Assembly: GCF_964340395.1 (NCBI RefSeq)
Contig: NC_135562.1
Location: forward strand, 10,049,634-10,113,633
Source: Glandiceps talaboti
Lineage: Eukaryota > Hemichordata > Enteropneusta > Spengelidae
Direction of reading: 5' to 3'
DNA length: 64,000 nucleotides
The number at the start of each line of letters is the position of its first letter. Position 1 is the first letter of the stretch. Made by a program: the position numbers and the translations under genes. The notes beneath the pieces are model-generated. The model ran no database searches. It was not told where the DNA came from and saw only the letters and a list, made by a program, of their open reading frames with translations. Shown here piece after piece: positions 10,635 through 56,172 of this stretch.

Positions 10635-13315
10635 CTATTGTCGTATTGTGGGTTGCAAGGGTTTATCAGCTGTTAGCTCAAAAAAATGACCACAATCACA
10701 TCTTTGTGCATCTCCTTTGTGTAGCCACATCCAGTTTATTGTGGTGGCATCTTCTTCACCTACAATGAAAAAAAATACATATATGTACAGTATTACATAC
10801 AACCTATATATACCATAACTTTAGGTTTATATAATATCTCATTTGGAGACACATGTAGAACAGTGTCCACCCATTGACGGTGATATAAATCAGGATTAAG
10901 CTAGGGAGTCTTAACTCTAGGGCACCCTAACCCTGACCCTAACTCTCTAGCTGGATCAATTTAGTAAAATTGGTCTTGTCCCTTTTCCACAGTAGTAAAT
11001 ATTGGACAGGGATGTAAACACAAGTATAGGATTATCATCCAATCGGCCTTTCCAAAATTTGCCATGGTGGCGCAATCACTGGTACATAACATGTATGTAT
11101 TAATAAGTATACTTACAGATACAACCAATAATTCTTTTTTCGAAGATTGATGGCACTGGTGTGGGTGTCAGCTTTGTGCCAGGTACAACATGTTTAACTT
11201 TCAAATTAAAAGGATCCTGTAATTAAAATATAACATGTGTCCAGTAAATATGATGATGTGGGATTTGCTCTGATATGTATACCGTGTAACAAAACAAGAA
11301 ATGATCACACAAAAATGATGATAGATTGTTAACTTCCATGTTGTCCTCAGACACTTTAGTGTTACCCTACACATACACTTGCTTTAACTGAGCGACCGAC
11401 CCAATACTTTTAAATGTGTTACAATGAGAAACACAGAAACATGGTGCCAAAACCCCCACTTTCATGAAAGAAAACTGCATCACAAACCACTTCAACAGCT
11501 GTGATTGTGTGTGAAATATTATCAAAATGGTTGACCAAACACACACCAAGTTAGCTAGCACTCCCTTTCTAAATGAGAAGCGAGGAAGTTCTACAGTGGT
11601 GATTCTGATCAAAAGTGACATGGGGTAGAATTTAGAATTTCTGGATGAGACTAGTTGTTATTACATGTATACTGTAGAGATTGTTCCATCATGTTCACAT
11701 GTCACATGTTGGTCAACACTAATCATATACAGTTTGTGATCAGTACTTACATCAATACCAGACTCCTTCATGTCCATTTCTAATTTTTCCAAACCTGTGG
11801 CATGTTCTTCATTGGCTGGAACACCTGAGTACAAAAAAGAGTATTTGTTGTGTTATTAAACCATAACCCCATTTTACTACAGGACTACTACTAGGTATGT
11901 ACAAGAGCAGCTATGATTCCAGGCTACTGTGTCAGTACAGTACCGGTAACAAGATGTATGTTATTTGAATGTAGTAGTATTGACTACTTCAAATTACCAA
12001 TTTGTGTTGTTGAAAAGTTACATGTAAAATGCACATGAATATCAACACACAGATCTAGCAAACTACCTAACAAAGTTTAAGCACACTGTTTCAATACTTC
12101 AAATTTCACGAGGATTGGTTCCGTAGTATATATAATAATGTAACAAAAATTTTGTAATGAAAAATGATTGAAAGGATTTTCAGTGGCTCTGTAGTATAAA
12201 TATAACCAAAGTTTTGTCAGGGTTTTATGTATTGTAGGATAACACCATACGGGGACCTCACAAGACGCAAACAAGATACAACTAAATTATGCTATACACA
12301 AGTATTCTATTCAGTAATGGCATTGTAGCATAGTTTTGTTATGCTTGTTTACTGACTTGTCCCCCATCATATGACATAATGGGTTGTTAAAGTTTGTAAT
12401 TTTTGCTTCTGTTTATGATTTAATTTAATATGATAGACAAATTTTGTTTTGTTTTTACTATAAGTGGATTTGTATATGCCATTGTGTTTTGTCACAACAA
12501 ACCACTACATTCGAAGTTTTTTGTATATACTGATTTCTGTATCATAGTATGTTAGGCCAGTGGCTACTGTACTCTAATTGAAGCACATTTCTGTCATTAT
12601 TATAATGGGTTATTTAGACCTTTTGTAAGATCCTATGACCTATTTATCAACAATGTAGTATGGAATTTGAAAGCCTGTAAAACAATCAACTTGGCACAAT
12701 TCACAGCAGCTATTGTTATGTCACTTCCTGATATCTTAATATTACTGTATTAAATTATGATCAAATATCCAAGCAAGTATCAGTTCAAAGATGACACGTT
12801 TCTGAACTAAGAAATTTAACCTGACTGTACGTCAAAATCATCTGACGATGAATTATTATGTGAAAACATGATATTAAGACAGTGGGCACGGTGGGTCGAG
12901 GTCATTTCTGTCCACGAAAAGGTCACAGAACTAGGTCAAGGAGCAATATACCACAAAACACTGATCAGCTCATGCACCGTTAATACAGGTTGATGTGTTG
13001 ACATTATATTAAAATTTCATGTAAATGATATCAGATTTGGAAGGTCAAAATTGCATAATTCGACGATTTTACGATTAAGTTACAAAATTTCCGCCATCTT
13101 GAAAATGCCGGTACGTGCACGATCTCATGCTCAATGTTCGAAAGTACACCAACCGGCCAGCAACACGACGAAAACACTTACGATACTTGAAAGTAATATA
13201 TACAAGTCCCTTTAAACAACTTACCTCCACCCTTTGCCATCGTCCTAACTGACGACGCGACGAAAGGCCTTGCTAAAAGGCCGGTAAGGCGTGCACGACA
13301 AATAAGAGAAGCCAT
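10635..13315 (-). CDS. COX5B: COX5B, cytochrome c oxidase subunit 5B (4 exons)
   Basis: Exons on the minus strand are 13315-13225, 11824-11751, 11216-11117 and 10759-10635: 390 nt with matching phases, giving 129 residues, the same length as human COX5B. The product is a nuclear-encoded subunit of respiratory complex IV on the matrix side of the inner membrane. The N-terminus (MASLICRARLTGLLARPF) is Arg-rich and lacks acidic residues, as expected of a mitochondrial presequence. Family motifs follow: EEHATGLEK, then KRIIGCICEED, then WMWLHKGDAQRC. The zinc site reads GCIC plus CDCGHFFEL; the second pair is C-x-C rather than the vertebrate C-x2-C, as in insects. The start codon faces CAD 626 bp away, so the two genes share a promoter region. 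Confidence 0.95.
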
Positions 13316-13941
13316 TCTGGAAAATTACAGACACAAGCAAGCAATGGCGATCGTTCCCACAATCCCCCAAAGTCTCGCGAGATGGCTCGTAAATCATCCT
13401 AGCTGTGAAAATAGTCATGAGCACACATTTTATATGGATTTCTCATTTTGAGTAATTAAACAAAATATCTGAACTTATGACAAACATAAATTTGTAATTA
13501 TCTATGTATTTCATGAAGGAAGATGTCCGGTCGGGCTAAATTTATCAATGACGTCATTGAAATACATGCATAATTAAATAGCCCGGTTTGACGCTGATTG
13601 GTAAATCCCGTGCGTGTTCAATCAATGGCGGCCAGCCGGAGAGAAAACATTTTTCCTGAGACAGGTCGTCTTTCGTGTATGTTTTTTGGCAGAAATTACC
13701 AATACCATATTATATTTTTACGGGAAACAGACCAATAGTTTTAAGTTGTACATCTGGACGTATTTTTGGATCCTACAATAGCTTCTATATAGTGATTTTT
13801 TCAGGTTTTTGGAGCAACATTCGTGGTCTTTGTCCCAATCACTCATATCACACGTGGGCTTCTGGTGATTGAAGGTTACCAGCTTACCGAGTACACAGGA
13901 AACGCATTTGTCGTAAAACATTACGTAACTAGCATCCAAAC
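13316..13941. promoter_or_regulatory. Bidirectional COX5B/CAD promoter region
   Basis: The 626 bp separating the two divergent start codons is CpG-richer than its surroundings. It holds the palindrome TCTCGCGAGA (13373-13382), a CRE palindrome TGACGTCA (13549-13556), a CCAAT-type GATTGGTAAAT (about 13598), a YY1-like CAATGGCGGCCAG (13622-13634) and an AATGGCGATCG near the COX5B start (13343). In animals the first motif is typical of TATA-less promoters of housekeeping and mitochondrial genes, many of them divergent. No TATA box stands out. Motifs are seen; promoter function is inferred. Confidence 0.75.
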
Positions 13942-47360
<33,419 letters not shown>

Positions 47361-49198
47361 AAACTTCACCCAAAGTACATTAAGGGGACTGGTTAATGTG
47401 CAAACAGTGCCTCTAGGATATCAAGAAGACTATCACTGTTGAAAGATGGTCAACTTTCACCAAATTTTTTGTGAACATATTTATTTGAACAACATTTTGT
47501 ATGCAATGTACTTGAGTAGCACTTTTTGTGTCACATTTCTGAAACAAATAGTACTTCTATTTCAACTAAAAGTGTATTCACCTTTACTTAAATGTCAGAT
47601 TAATTTTCTTAGCGTAGATAACGTGATTGTTTTCTCAAAATTAAAGTAAAAATATAATAAAAAATGTTCATCAGCTTGGTAGATCAATTAATTTTCAAAC
47701 ATAACGCACAAGTAGTTCAGAGTTTTTAGCATTGGGCTTTAGATACATCTTAGTCAGCGATCCTGATCATACCGCCATCTAGTGGTCAGCTGTAACTATG
47801 GAATTTGTCATTCTGATGTAGATCGTCGACCAAGACAGATTATACCGCCATCTAGTGGTCAACTGTAACTATGGAATTTGTCATTCTAATGAGGACCATC
47901 GACCACTGAAGACAGATTGTAAGCTCAATGTTAAAAACTTAGAACTGTTTGTGTGTTATACCTTTGTAAAGTAAAACATTATAAATGAATAATTTAGAAG
48001 GAACTTATTCAAGGCTTTACTACAAGAACTACTGCCATTGTATTCTTAGTATAGAGCAAATACATAATAAAGTGTGTTGTGATGTTATGATTGTTAGTCT
48101 TGGTTGTCATGCCAACAAACCTTGATATGAAAAGTTTACACCTATATTTACATTACACTCAAATAGCAACGAAGTACAAAATATATTTTTTTCGCTGTAA
48201 ACATTCCTTCAATTCGTTGCGAAGAGTGAGAGAACCACATTCTGTGTACAATCAACAAAAGAATTTCAATGTGGGCATTCAGTAAAACATGATTTAAATC
48301 AATTTGTTACTCAAAAAAAAAATGAAGAGTGAAATTTCATGAAATGGCAGACTTTTATTTTCTGTCACTGGTAATGCTAGTATTTGTACCCATGTATTGG
48401 TGCCAACAAAATGTCTGTCATGCCAGGCCTAGTATTTGTTACTTGGCAGACATTGTGTAGTAAATGCTATGTATCTTGTCAATTTTGCCATAACTTTATT
48501 AGAAATAAAGTTTGTCACAATAAATGCAAATGTGATGAGTCTACTAAAGAGTGGATTTTCTGTCTCCAAGGTGTATTGTAAAACATCATTATGTGTGTGG
48601 TTACTTTTTTGTTTTCAAGTCCCCAGCGAGCAGTGCAGTGTGTACAGGGCATGTAGGATGATCCGTATGCCTCTATTCGCCTGTTTGTTCATATGCGTCC
48701 ATTTTGCCATCTGTCTGTGGACATCCATATCTCAGGCACCCACAATTCAATTTTAGCCAAACCTAGCACAAATGTCAAACCCTCTGGGGTATATATACAT
48801 GTCACTTTCAACTTGAACTTTATGACACTGGCAGCCATATTTGTCCTAAAATAGACATTTCTCATATCTCCGAAAATTTGGTACATACAGTACTACTAAA
48901 CCATATCAGTTGTGCTAAAAAATCATACAGCGCAATCAAGCAATTTCATGAATCATGTGCACTGAATGATCACATCCTCATTTGCATATTATTTGCATGC
49001 AGGTTACACAATGATGCTTTTGGTATTGCACTGCAGTGAAAATACCATTAGTATACGCACACAAGTGCAAGTAATTTCTGGTACAAATGTACTAATCTCT
49101 AATTTTCTTTTATTGAAGTGGCCAAACTGGTAACTGACCTCAACAATCAAGTTGAAAAGATGCAGCACATCTCAAGATGTTCACATTGAGTATCTGTT
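47361..49198. other. CAD 3' UTR and convergent intergenic region
   Basis: Poly(A) signal candidates for CAD are AATAAA at about 47656 and at 48066-48071, the latter followed by a GT-rich stretch. On the other strand TTTATT at 49108-49113 gives an AATAAA for the TRIM gene, about 85 bp past its stop. No other gene is seen between them. Confidence 0.55.
47765..47960. repeat. Repeat pair carrying two CTCF-like motifs
   Basis: Two tandem modules about 72 bp apart each start ACCGCCATCTAGTGGTC (47771-47787 and 47843-47859), then AACTATGGAATTTGTCATTC and CGACCA. The complement CCACTAGATGGCGG fits the CTCF core. A third, decayed copy is at 24397-24520. Confidence 0.7.
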
Positions 49199-51445
49199 TC
49201 ACTGTGAATACACCCTCATGCAGCTATTACCACAGTCAACTACTATGACTTGACGTGGCTCATCATCAGTAACACAGATACCGGTCGCTCTCTTCAACCC
49301 ATCCCCATCACTGTCAATACGACAGATGAAATTACCATGGCAATCAAACTTTTGTACCTTGCCATTGCCATAACTACTGACATAGATATTCCCATCCCTG
49401 TCTGTGGTTACACCAAATGGTCTATTAATCTGACCATCATAGTTCCCCTTTCTGCCAAACTTGTACAGGAATTTTCCATCACTATCAAATATTTGTATGC
49501 AGTTGTTGCCCTGATCAGCTACAATGACATTGCCATTCTTTGATATGTTAATATCATAGAGGCTATTAAACCGACCATCGCCATCACAATGAAATGATGA
49601 TAAACACACACCATCTTGTTGATAGATTCTTATACAGAAAGCTTCCATATCAGCTACATACACTCTTCCATTCACAGGACTAATAGCAATACCTACAGGC
49701 CATTCAAAATCACCCTTCCCAAAACACCTGATCCATTTACCATTCTCATCACAAACATTTACTTGATTATTACCAGTATCAGTAAAGAAAATTTGACCAT
49801 TGGCTGAAATAGCAACGAAATTAGGTTTACATGGTTGACCTAAATTCTTACACTCAATGATTTGTGTATCTTTACCAGTAATGATGTCAAACAATTGCAA
49901 CCTATTATTACCTCTATCACATACTGCCGCATACCTCTCTTTAGTTAGAGCTATCCCAGATGGAATAGAGCCTAACTGACCCTTCCCTTTCCCTGGTTTT
50001 CCTACTTTACAAATCAACCCCTTCTGTGGAATGGTCCCAGTTGCGGCAAGTGACTCTGCTGTTGGTTTATTTCTTACATGTACTGGTTGTTCATGGCATT
50101 GTGCCATAGTACCAGTGTATCTCGCTGAGTTCTTGTCTCTAACTTTGACATCCTTTATCTTATTGTCAGGTGTCTTCATCTCTGCTTTGATGTCTTCTTT
50201 CTTTGTTCTTTCTGTCTGCTTCCTGTCAGACTTGTCTTGTCTTGTAAAAGCTGTCTTGATATCCTCACCAATTCTTGTAACTTTAGGAATATCAGCAAGT
50301 TTGTACTTGATATCAGGAATATCAGCAAGTTTGTACTTGATATCAGAACCTGTTACAATCTCTCCCAAAGACTTGTCTTTAAAGAAGTCTTCCGACTTTT
50401 TGAACTCGATGTCGTCATCATCAACTGGTTCACCTTTCACCTCGATTGTCATCAGTTCTTTCATTTGTGACGTCATCCCAGTCTTAGCTGACATCATCTT
50501 GGCAGCATTCCCACTATGTATCAGTTCCTCTGCAAACTCCACTACGTTGCTAAGGTAGTTTTCAGCAATGTCAAGTTCTTTATACTGTGCTTCCAGTTTT
50601 TGTTGTCTACTTCCATATTCCTCTTTCAACTGTTTCGTCAGCTGTTTTCCATTTTCTCGTATCATACGAGTGATTTCCATGATTGTCTTTTCCATGTAGT
50701 CGTCGAGTTTCTTTTCTTCAACGCCAACACGGCTATCTAAAGATTGTAGCATTCTTTGTAGTTGTTGTTTGTTCATCTTTGCTTTCCTTTCTTTCGTTTT
50801 CAACATGGCAACCATATCCACCAACTCCTTAGTGTACTCAGTTGCTGCATCTTTAAGATATCTATAATTGTGCTCAGTTATTTTATGATCGAGAGCTGTG
50901 CATTCGAGACAGATTGGGACTTCGCACGTATCACAGTAATACTTCAACGGTTGGATTGGATGTTTACTGCAGTACATCGGTGGCTGTACCAAAGCTGGGT
51001 CAGTTGACTTTGTTTTGTTGTAGTCAGCAAGTGACACGAGTTTGTGACCACGGGTCATTGGAACTTTACGGTGAGTACGTGTACATATGTCGCAGAGAAA
51101 CATTGCACAATCGACACATCTTACCGTGTTGTCGCCCTCATCGCATCCTCCACATTTCTTAGAGTCTGTCAGTTTTTCATCTCGTTCACTGAACTGTCTT
51201 ACCAATTCATTGAGGAAGAAGTTGTTAGGTAGGTTTACCACTCCCCCCGTTGATATTATCTGTTTCTGACGACACACGGGACAAAAAAGCACGAAACTCT
51301 TGCCAGCTAGCGTCGATAGGCATTTCTGACAAAAATTGTGACCACAGGACAAACTTTTAGCATTTTGGTAACGTCCAAAACATATTCCACAGTTCAAGAA
51401 GTTAGCGTCTATCTTCTCTAGGAATTTCGTCGCCTCTGCTGTCAT
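49199..51445 (-). CDS. TRIM2/3-like RING-B-box-NHL protein A (single exon)
   Basis: A likely E3 ubiquitin ligase of the TRIM-NHL class, 748 residues. Order: C3HC4 RING (about 19-59; CGICFGRYQ, CGHNFCQKC, CPVC), B-box 1 (98-137), B-box 2 (156-197; CSKHPIQPLKYYC), a coiled coil (200-330), an acidic/Lys-rich stretch, a remnant filamin-type segment (YTGTM, VHVRNKP) and NHL repeats from about 480 to the end. The frame runs open to an upstream ATG at 51592, but the paralogue begins MAAEATKFLQ, so I choose the aligned ATG at 51445 (MTAEATKFLE). Compared with paralogue B it has a 10-residue in-frame tandem duplication and an eroded filamin segment. It has no introns. Targets are unknown. Confidence 0.9.
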   Translation of the reverse strand: MTAEATKFLEKIDANFLNCGICFGRYQNAKSLSCGHNFCQKCLSTLAGKSFVLFCPVCRQKQIISTGGVVNLPNNFFLNELVRQFSERDEKLTDSKKCGGCDEGDNTVRCVDCAMFLCDICTRTHRKVPMTRGHKLVSLADYNKTKSTDPALVQPPMYCSKHPIQPLKYYCDTCEVPICLECTALDHKITEHNYRYLKDAATEYTKELVDMVAMLKTKERKAKMNKQQLQRMLQSLDSRVGVEEKKLDDYMEKTIMEITRMIRENGKQLTKQLKEEYGSRQQKLEAQYKELDIAENYLSNVVEFAEELIHSGNAAKMMSAKTGMTSQMKELMTIEVKGEPVDDDDIEFKKSEDFFKDKSLGEIVTGSDIKYKLADIPDIKYKLADIPKVTRIGEDIKTAFTRQDKSDRKQTERTKKEDIKAEMKTPDNKIKDVKVRDKNSARYTGTMAQCHEQPVHVRNKPTAESLAATGTIPQKGLICKVGKPGKGKGQLGSIPSGIALTKERYAAVCDRGNNRLQLFDIITGKDTQIIECKNLGQPCKPNFVAISANGQIFFTDTGNNQVNVCDENGKWIRCFGKGDFEWPVGIAISPVNGRVYVADMEAFCIRIYQQDGVCLSSFHCDGDGRFNSLYDINISKNGNVIVADQGNNCIQIFDSDGKFLYKFGRKGNYDGQINRPFGVTTDRDGNIYVSSYGNGKVQKFDCHGNFICRIDSDGDGLKRATGICVTDDEPRQVIVVDCGNSCMRVYSQ

Positions 51446-52281
51446 TTTGGTCTTTAAGGGTGTAAGTTCCGTATAGCAGTTTAGTCTATCCAATACAAAG
51501 TTAAAAGTGTTGACACAATGGTGTCTGGGAACTACGTCATCGGTCATCGGTGAACAAATAAATACCGGGAAATATAATGCGTTTGGTTTCATTTCGTAGA
51601 ATTCATTTAGTGCATGTTTTGTTGTCGGTTACAATGTGACTGAATGAGAAATAATCAGACGTATTAAACATCGCTGCAATATTTTTCGCATGGAAAATAG
51701 AGACAGACCAGACTGATTATATTGGAAAGGCTTTGTTTCCACTTTCGTTATTAAAGCCCAAACTAATCTAATATTGAAATAATGAAAGTAATTTATTTTT
51801 GACTTGCTAAATATGCTGTACATTTCTTTTCGGTTACTGAGTTGAACAAAAAAATGATATTATTTGTGTTACGATTAATGTACTTTAGATATTTTTGGAC
51901 ATAAATATTAGTTGTGAATGAATTTTGCAAATTGATATTAAGATCGACTACCGATTAACACCCGGGAACCGTGCGTTGATGGCAAACTTTCTGTATTGCT
52001 ATAGCAACACAGTGTAATCAACATAATCGTTAATACAGTGTAAAACGACAACATAAAAGAATAGCGATGACATATACCTAAACAGTTTGAAGAAAGTAAA
52101 CTGTAGAAAGGGATATATCAAAAGTAGTCCACTACGTCTTAGATAATGACAATCTAATGCATTTCAACTAGAGTAGAATTAAATCTACATATATGAAGAA
52201 GCGATTCTATTGTAATGGGGATTGATATTCTAGATGGACCCAGTACTTTATGTTGACATGATATAGGCAATCTCAATCAAA

Positions 52282-52640
52282 GTGGCCATATATGGATGGA
52301 AAAATGGATAATTTATTTTGGATTTTTAATTCATGAAACAACTCTACTATGTTTGTATAATTGAAAAAAACGATGTGAAAGAACATATACTAAATCCTTG
52401 TTTGTAAATCAAAAAAATTGCAAAACATTAAAAAGATGTTTAAAATGTTTGTTATTGTACATACAATAACCAACTTTTTACGCACTTTTTAGTTTTTCGT
52501 AATTTATTGAGTTACAAACGCGGACTTGGTTGATAGTGTTTCACTTTATTTTTTTCAAGTAGCAAAACATAGTTGAATTGTCTTAAGAATCCAAAAATCC
52601 AAAATAATTACCCATTTGTCATCCATACGTGTACGGCCAC
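52282..52640. mobile_element. MITE with about 45-bp TIRs, copy 1
   Basis: The left end GTGGCCATATATGGATGG and AATTTATTTTGGATTTTT mirrors the right end AAAAATCCAAAATAATTACC and CATACGTGTACGGCCAC. The interior includes TGTACATACAATAACCAAC and ACTTTTTACGCAC, matched in copy 2 at 56173-56495. No open frame. Confidence 0.75.
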
Positions 52641-53949
52641 ATTAAGAAATAAATAAATACATAAATATAACTATAGAGATTTGAATACCTATCATGAATG
52701 ACACTGCGATAATAAAATAAGGACATGAAGTTACAGAATCACACGCATGTAAATTTATATGTTATTTTAATAGTCTCTGAAATTTTTTCCATCTTTGAAT
52801 TACAACGTCATAAAACCACATACCTCTTTACGGCATCGTCTGAAACGTATCCTACTACTTTTTGTTGCGTTGGCAGAAACATAATTGTACTCTGGCTTGC
52901 AAGAATGTTCCAATGACATACCATCACCATTCGACTATGTCACTCCGAGACGTGTGGTGGCGCTATATTATAAGGCCAAATAAGGGCTGTGTGTTATTAT
53001 GGTTCCTTCTCCATGGAGCAGAATCATCAGAATACAAGATGAAATAAAGAAGGTAGTTGCTGAATGGAGAACAAACCAATTCTCTTTTATATGAGAACAT
53101 TGTTTTAGAGTCTCAGATATTTATTTTCTTTGTTTCCTGACCAAACAGCGTGCAACGTAATCAATCCTGTTGAATGGTTCTATTATGACCTTTTATTGTA
53201 GCCAATGTGTTCATATAATATTTATCGGTACCTGCAATATTTCGATACTTCGTTTTCCCAAACAGTGGATAGACAGGCTTTCATATATCTCTGACCACTA
53301 TAGTGCTCAGAGCAGATAAGCGTCATTTCGTAAAGGTTTTTGAAAATCAGACATGCTATGTTAGATCAGCTGTGTTAGTGAGAGGAAAACAACATTAAAG
53401 ACATTCAGATCATGAAGTAAGAAACTATGGTAGGATAAGTACACTGACGTTACACATTTAAAGTATACACACATTCATAACACACTTCCTGACGTAGACA
53501 ATTACATTAAAAACAGTATGATTCTTCCTTAACGAAAGTATGACTCATATAATTTAACAATTACAGATGGGTATATAAATGTGTCATCTGTAGTTGTTAT
53601 AAATTTTGTTATATATATATCAGATGTTTTCATAAGAATGGTAATCGTAATATGTTAATCATCGTTTCATTTTGATTATAGAGGTGTTAGTAAAAGTGAA
53701 CATATTGCGTCGAAACACTTTGGAAATAAAAGTTAGGTTTGTGTTGCCGCCTTGTGTTGTTGACGAGAGTTCTCACCCGACCATGGGGGCGTGATTTCTG
53801 ATCAAATCTCACACATCTGTGGAACATGGAATTAGTAGTATTTAGTAGTGAATCAAAACCGTTTAGATATACATGTTTTACTTATAGCTGACTTCTTTGT
53901 ATACCTACAAACTAATGTACTTTTGGAAAATAATAGATAATTATTCGTT

Positions 53950-55700
53950 ATACATATCAATAGCCACAACTTACTAAGATGGGCAAACTTGTAGAGATAA
54001 GGCATGGACAATGGGACTTTCTAAACGTGGCCCGGAACCCAGACATCCATCTAGGAGAGTTATCTTTATTTCATGGTATCAACGAACTATGGAGTAAGTT
54101 CGATCAGTACCAGTTTTGTGATGACCTGACTGAACTCTTTTTTTCTACATGGAAGTAATCTTTTTCACTCACTCAAGTCTCCAAAGCAGAAACTCCTATA
54201 TTTAGCCCGTCATTGTTGCATTGTTACACTAGTGAACAGTTCATACTTTGTGGAATACAGCAAACCAACTGATAAATTGCATCATTTTCAGTATAGCAGG
54301 GGCCTAGTTTTCTCCTCCCCTCCCCCTTGTAATTACCGAAGGCTCCATAACACATCAACATCCTGACTGACTAGATGAAGTATATAAGAGTTCAACCAAC
54401 TACGTATGTAGACGAATGAGATAAATGGAACACGTGATAAAATATAGGTGTGTCGTCATCTTCGTGTATATCTTTGATTCTTTATAAATTTCAATCGATA
54501 CAACGTACTAAGACGGATAAACTTGTAGAGATAAGCCACTGACACAATAGGGCATTATAAACGTAGCCTATAACCACGGTAACCCAGATATCCAACTAAG
54601 GAGTTCTCTCTATGATATGACGTCATGTGTCATTAAAATATGCCGTAAGTTCGATCAGTATCAATGTTGTGATGTGATGACCTGTTTCTACATCGAAATA
54701 ACCCTTTCACTGACTTATTAAGTCTCCAAAGTAGAAACTCCTACATCACTGTTGCATTGTTACACTAGTGACCAGTTCATATTTTCGGTGGAATTGCAAT
54801 ACAGCAAGCCAACTGATATCTTTATGATTAGTATTTCCACATCATGCTAGTATCACTACTGCATGAAGCATTTCTCAATCGACAATGATTCCATGTATTC
54901 TGAGGGCATTTTCCATGTATTATACTGAACATATATTTATATTATCTTTATATTTATTAAACATAATTCTTGTCAGATATTTAAAAAAATTATATTTGAA
55001 AATAACAAAAACAAAGCCGATGAAAGTAATCGATCAGAAAAGATCATGCATAAGATAAATTTGTGTAATGTTTTTTTGATTTTCTATACGATACTAATCA
55101 ATTACCACTGCAGTTGAAAAAATGAAAAACACACACAAACAGACTAATATAATAATAATAATGGAGAAATCTTTCTGACTATACAACCACATGTCAATGG
55201 CTACACACATTTATTGAACTAATAAGTCAATGGTGAAAAATTACCACCACACCGGCTATTTAAGTATATATTTTGGTATTTTCTGACGAGTCATTGCCTC
55301 ATGGCGTACTTAGTCTGTCAAGAGTTTATAGTTCAACCATTTACTTGTAGACTATATTTACAAATTTACAACACAACTGAGATAAATGGTAATCGGTATA
55401 AAATACAGGTGTGCCCTTAATTTGGCATATAACCTTTGATTCTTTATTTGTTTCTATGGATACAAAGTGTTTATTAAGGTAAACAAACCTGTAGCTATAC
55501 CAATGACTGTATACATGTACCGTGACATAGCATGTAAGCTTTGCTGTCCACTACAGAGTTATCTTTCCATTGTAATTCGATCAACGGACTTTGCAACAAA
55601 TTCTCTGTGTTGATGTGGTTGCTATGATGACATTACAGACCTCTGTGGGTCCTACATGAATATCACCCATTTTCACATTTAAGTATTACATCTAGATAAA
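53950..55700. repeat. Three diverged tandem units upstream of TRIM A
   Basis: Units start at about 53965, 54500 and 55450. They share ACAAACTTGTAGAGATAAG-like starts, TAAGTTCGATCAGTA, GTCTCCAAAG-AGAAACTCCTA and GTTGCATTGTTACACTAGTG. The linker GTTCAACCA, GAGATAAATGG, AATA-AGGTGTG, TTTGATTCTTTAT precedes units 2 and 3. The third unit is most diverged. No coding sense is visible. Confidence 0.7.
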
Positions 55701-56172
55701 TAGTAAAATTCCACTTGACTAGTAAGTGTTGCATTAATTGTGTAATACCAAAGTTGAAGTTTCCACTGGCATTCGGATGTGGTCAATTAATTATTCACTT
55801 ATCATTTTCATCGCTATTATAATTGTTAAAATATAAGGTAAAGTATCGACAAAATTAGAAAATTTGACGTTCGGATTAAAAAATGAACATTTGTTTGCTA
55901 ATGTTAACGATATACTATTCATTACCACACTCACTCTGAACAGCAGTAAATCAATTTAATAACACCGTGTATCAGCGAATTGGTAATGATTAAATAATCT
56001 TACATTGATGGTATGTCTTCACTTAGTAAGGCTGGATTATTGAAAATGTTTTAGTGCCTATACTACATTTATAAAACACCATTAAGGTTGCTGACAAACA
56101 CTTTAGTAGGCAAATAAGTTGACCAAACATAAACAAAACTGTCATTTTAAAGTACGGATGAGTATGTTTAAA

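Larger units (their letters stand above)
49150..53930. repeat. Segmental duplication, copy A
   Basis: This contains TRIM gene A with its 3' and 5' flanks. Flank matches to copy B (58090-63450) include GAGATTTGAATACCTA (52677), GTAAAGGTTTTTGAAA (53332) and AAGAAACTATGGTAGGATAA (53421). Order and orientation are kept, so the two copies form a direct tandem of about 9 kb period, with later insertions in each. Confidence 0.85.

Noticed and set aside
10918-10945. Telomere-like CCCTAACCCTGACCCTAA in COX5B intron 3
   Set aside because: Only three imperfect units, too short to call an interstitial telomere.
50031-50558. Plus-strand open frames across both TRIM genes (also 59134-59475)
   Set aside because: These are antisense shadows of the TRIM coding sequence, with no domain or codon pattern of their own.
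52725-53047. Short frames in the duplicated flank near 52.8 kb
   Set aside because: They are not preserved in the matching flank at 62.1-62.3 kb, so not coding.
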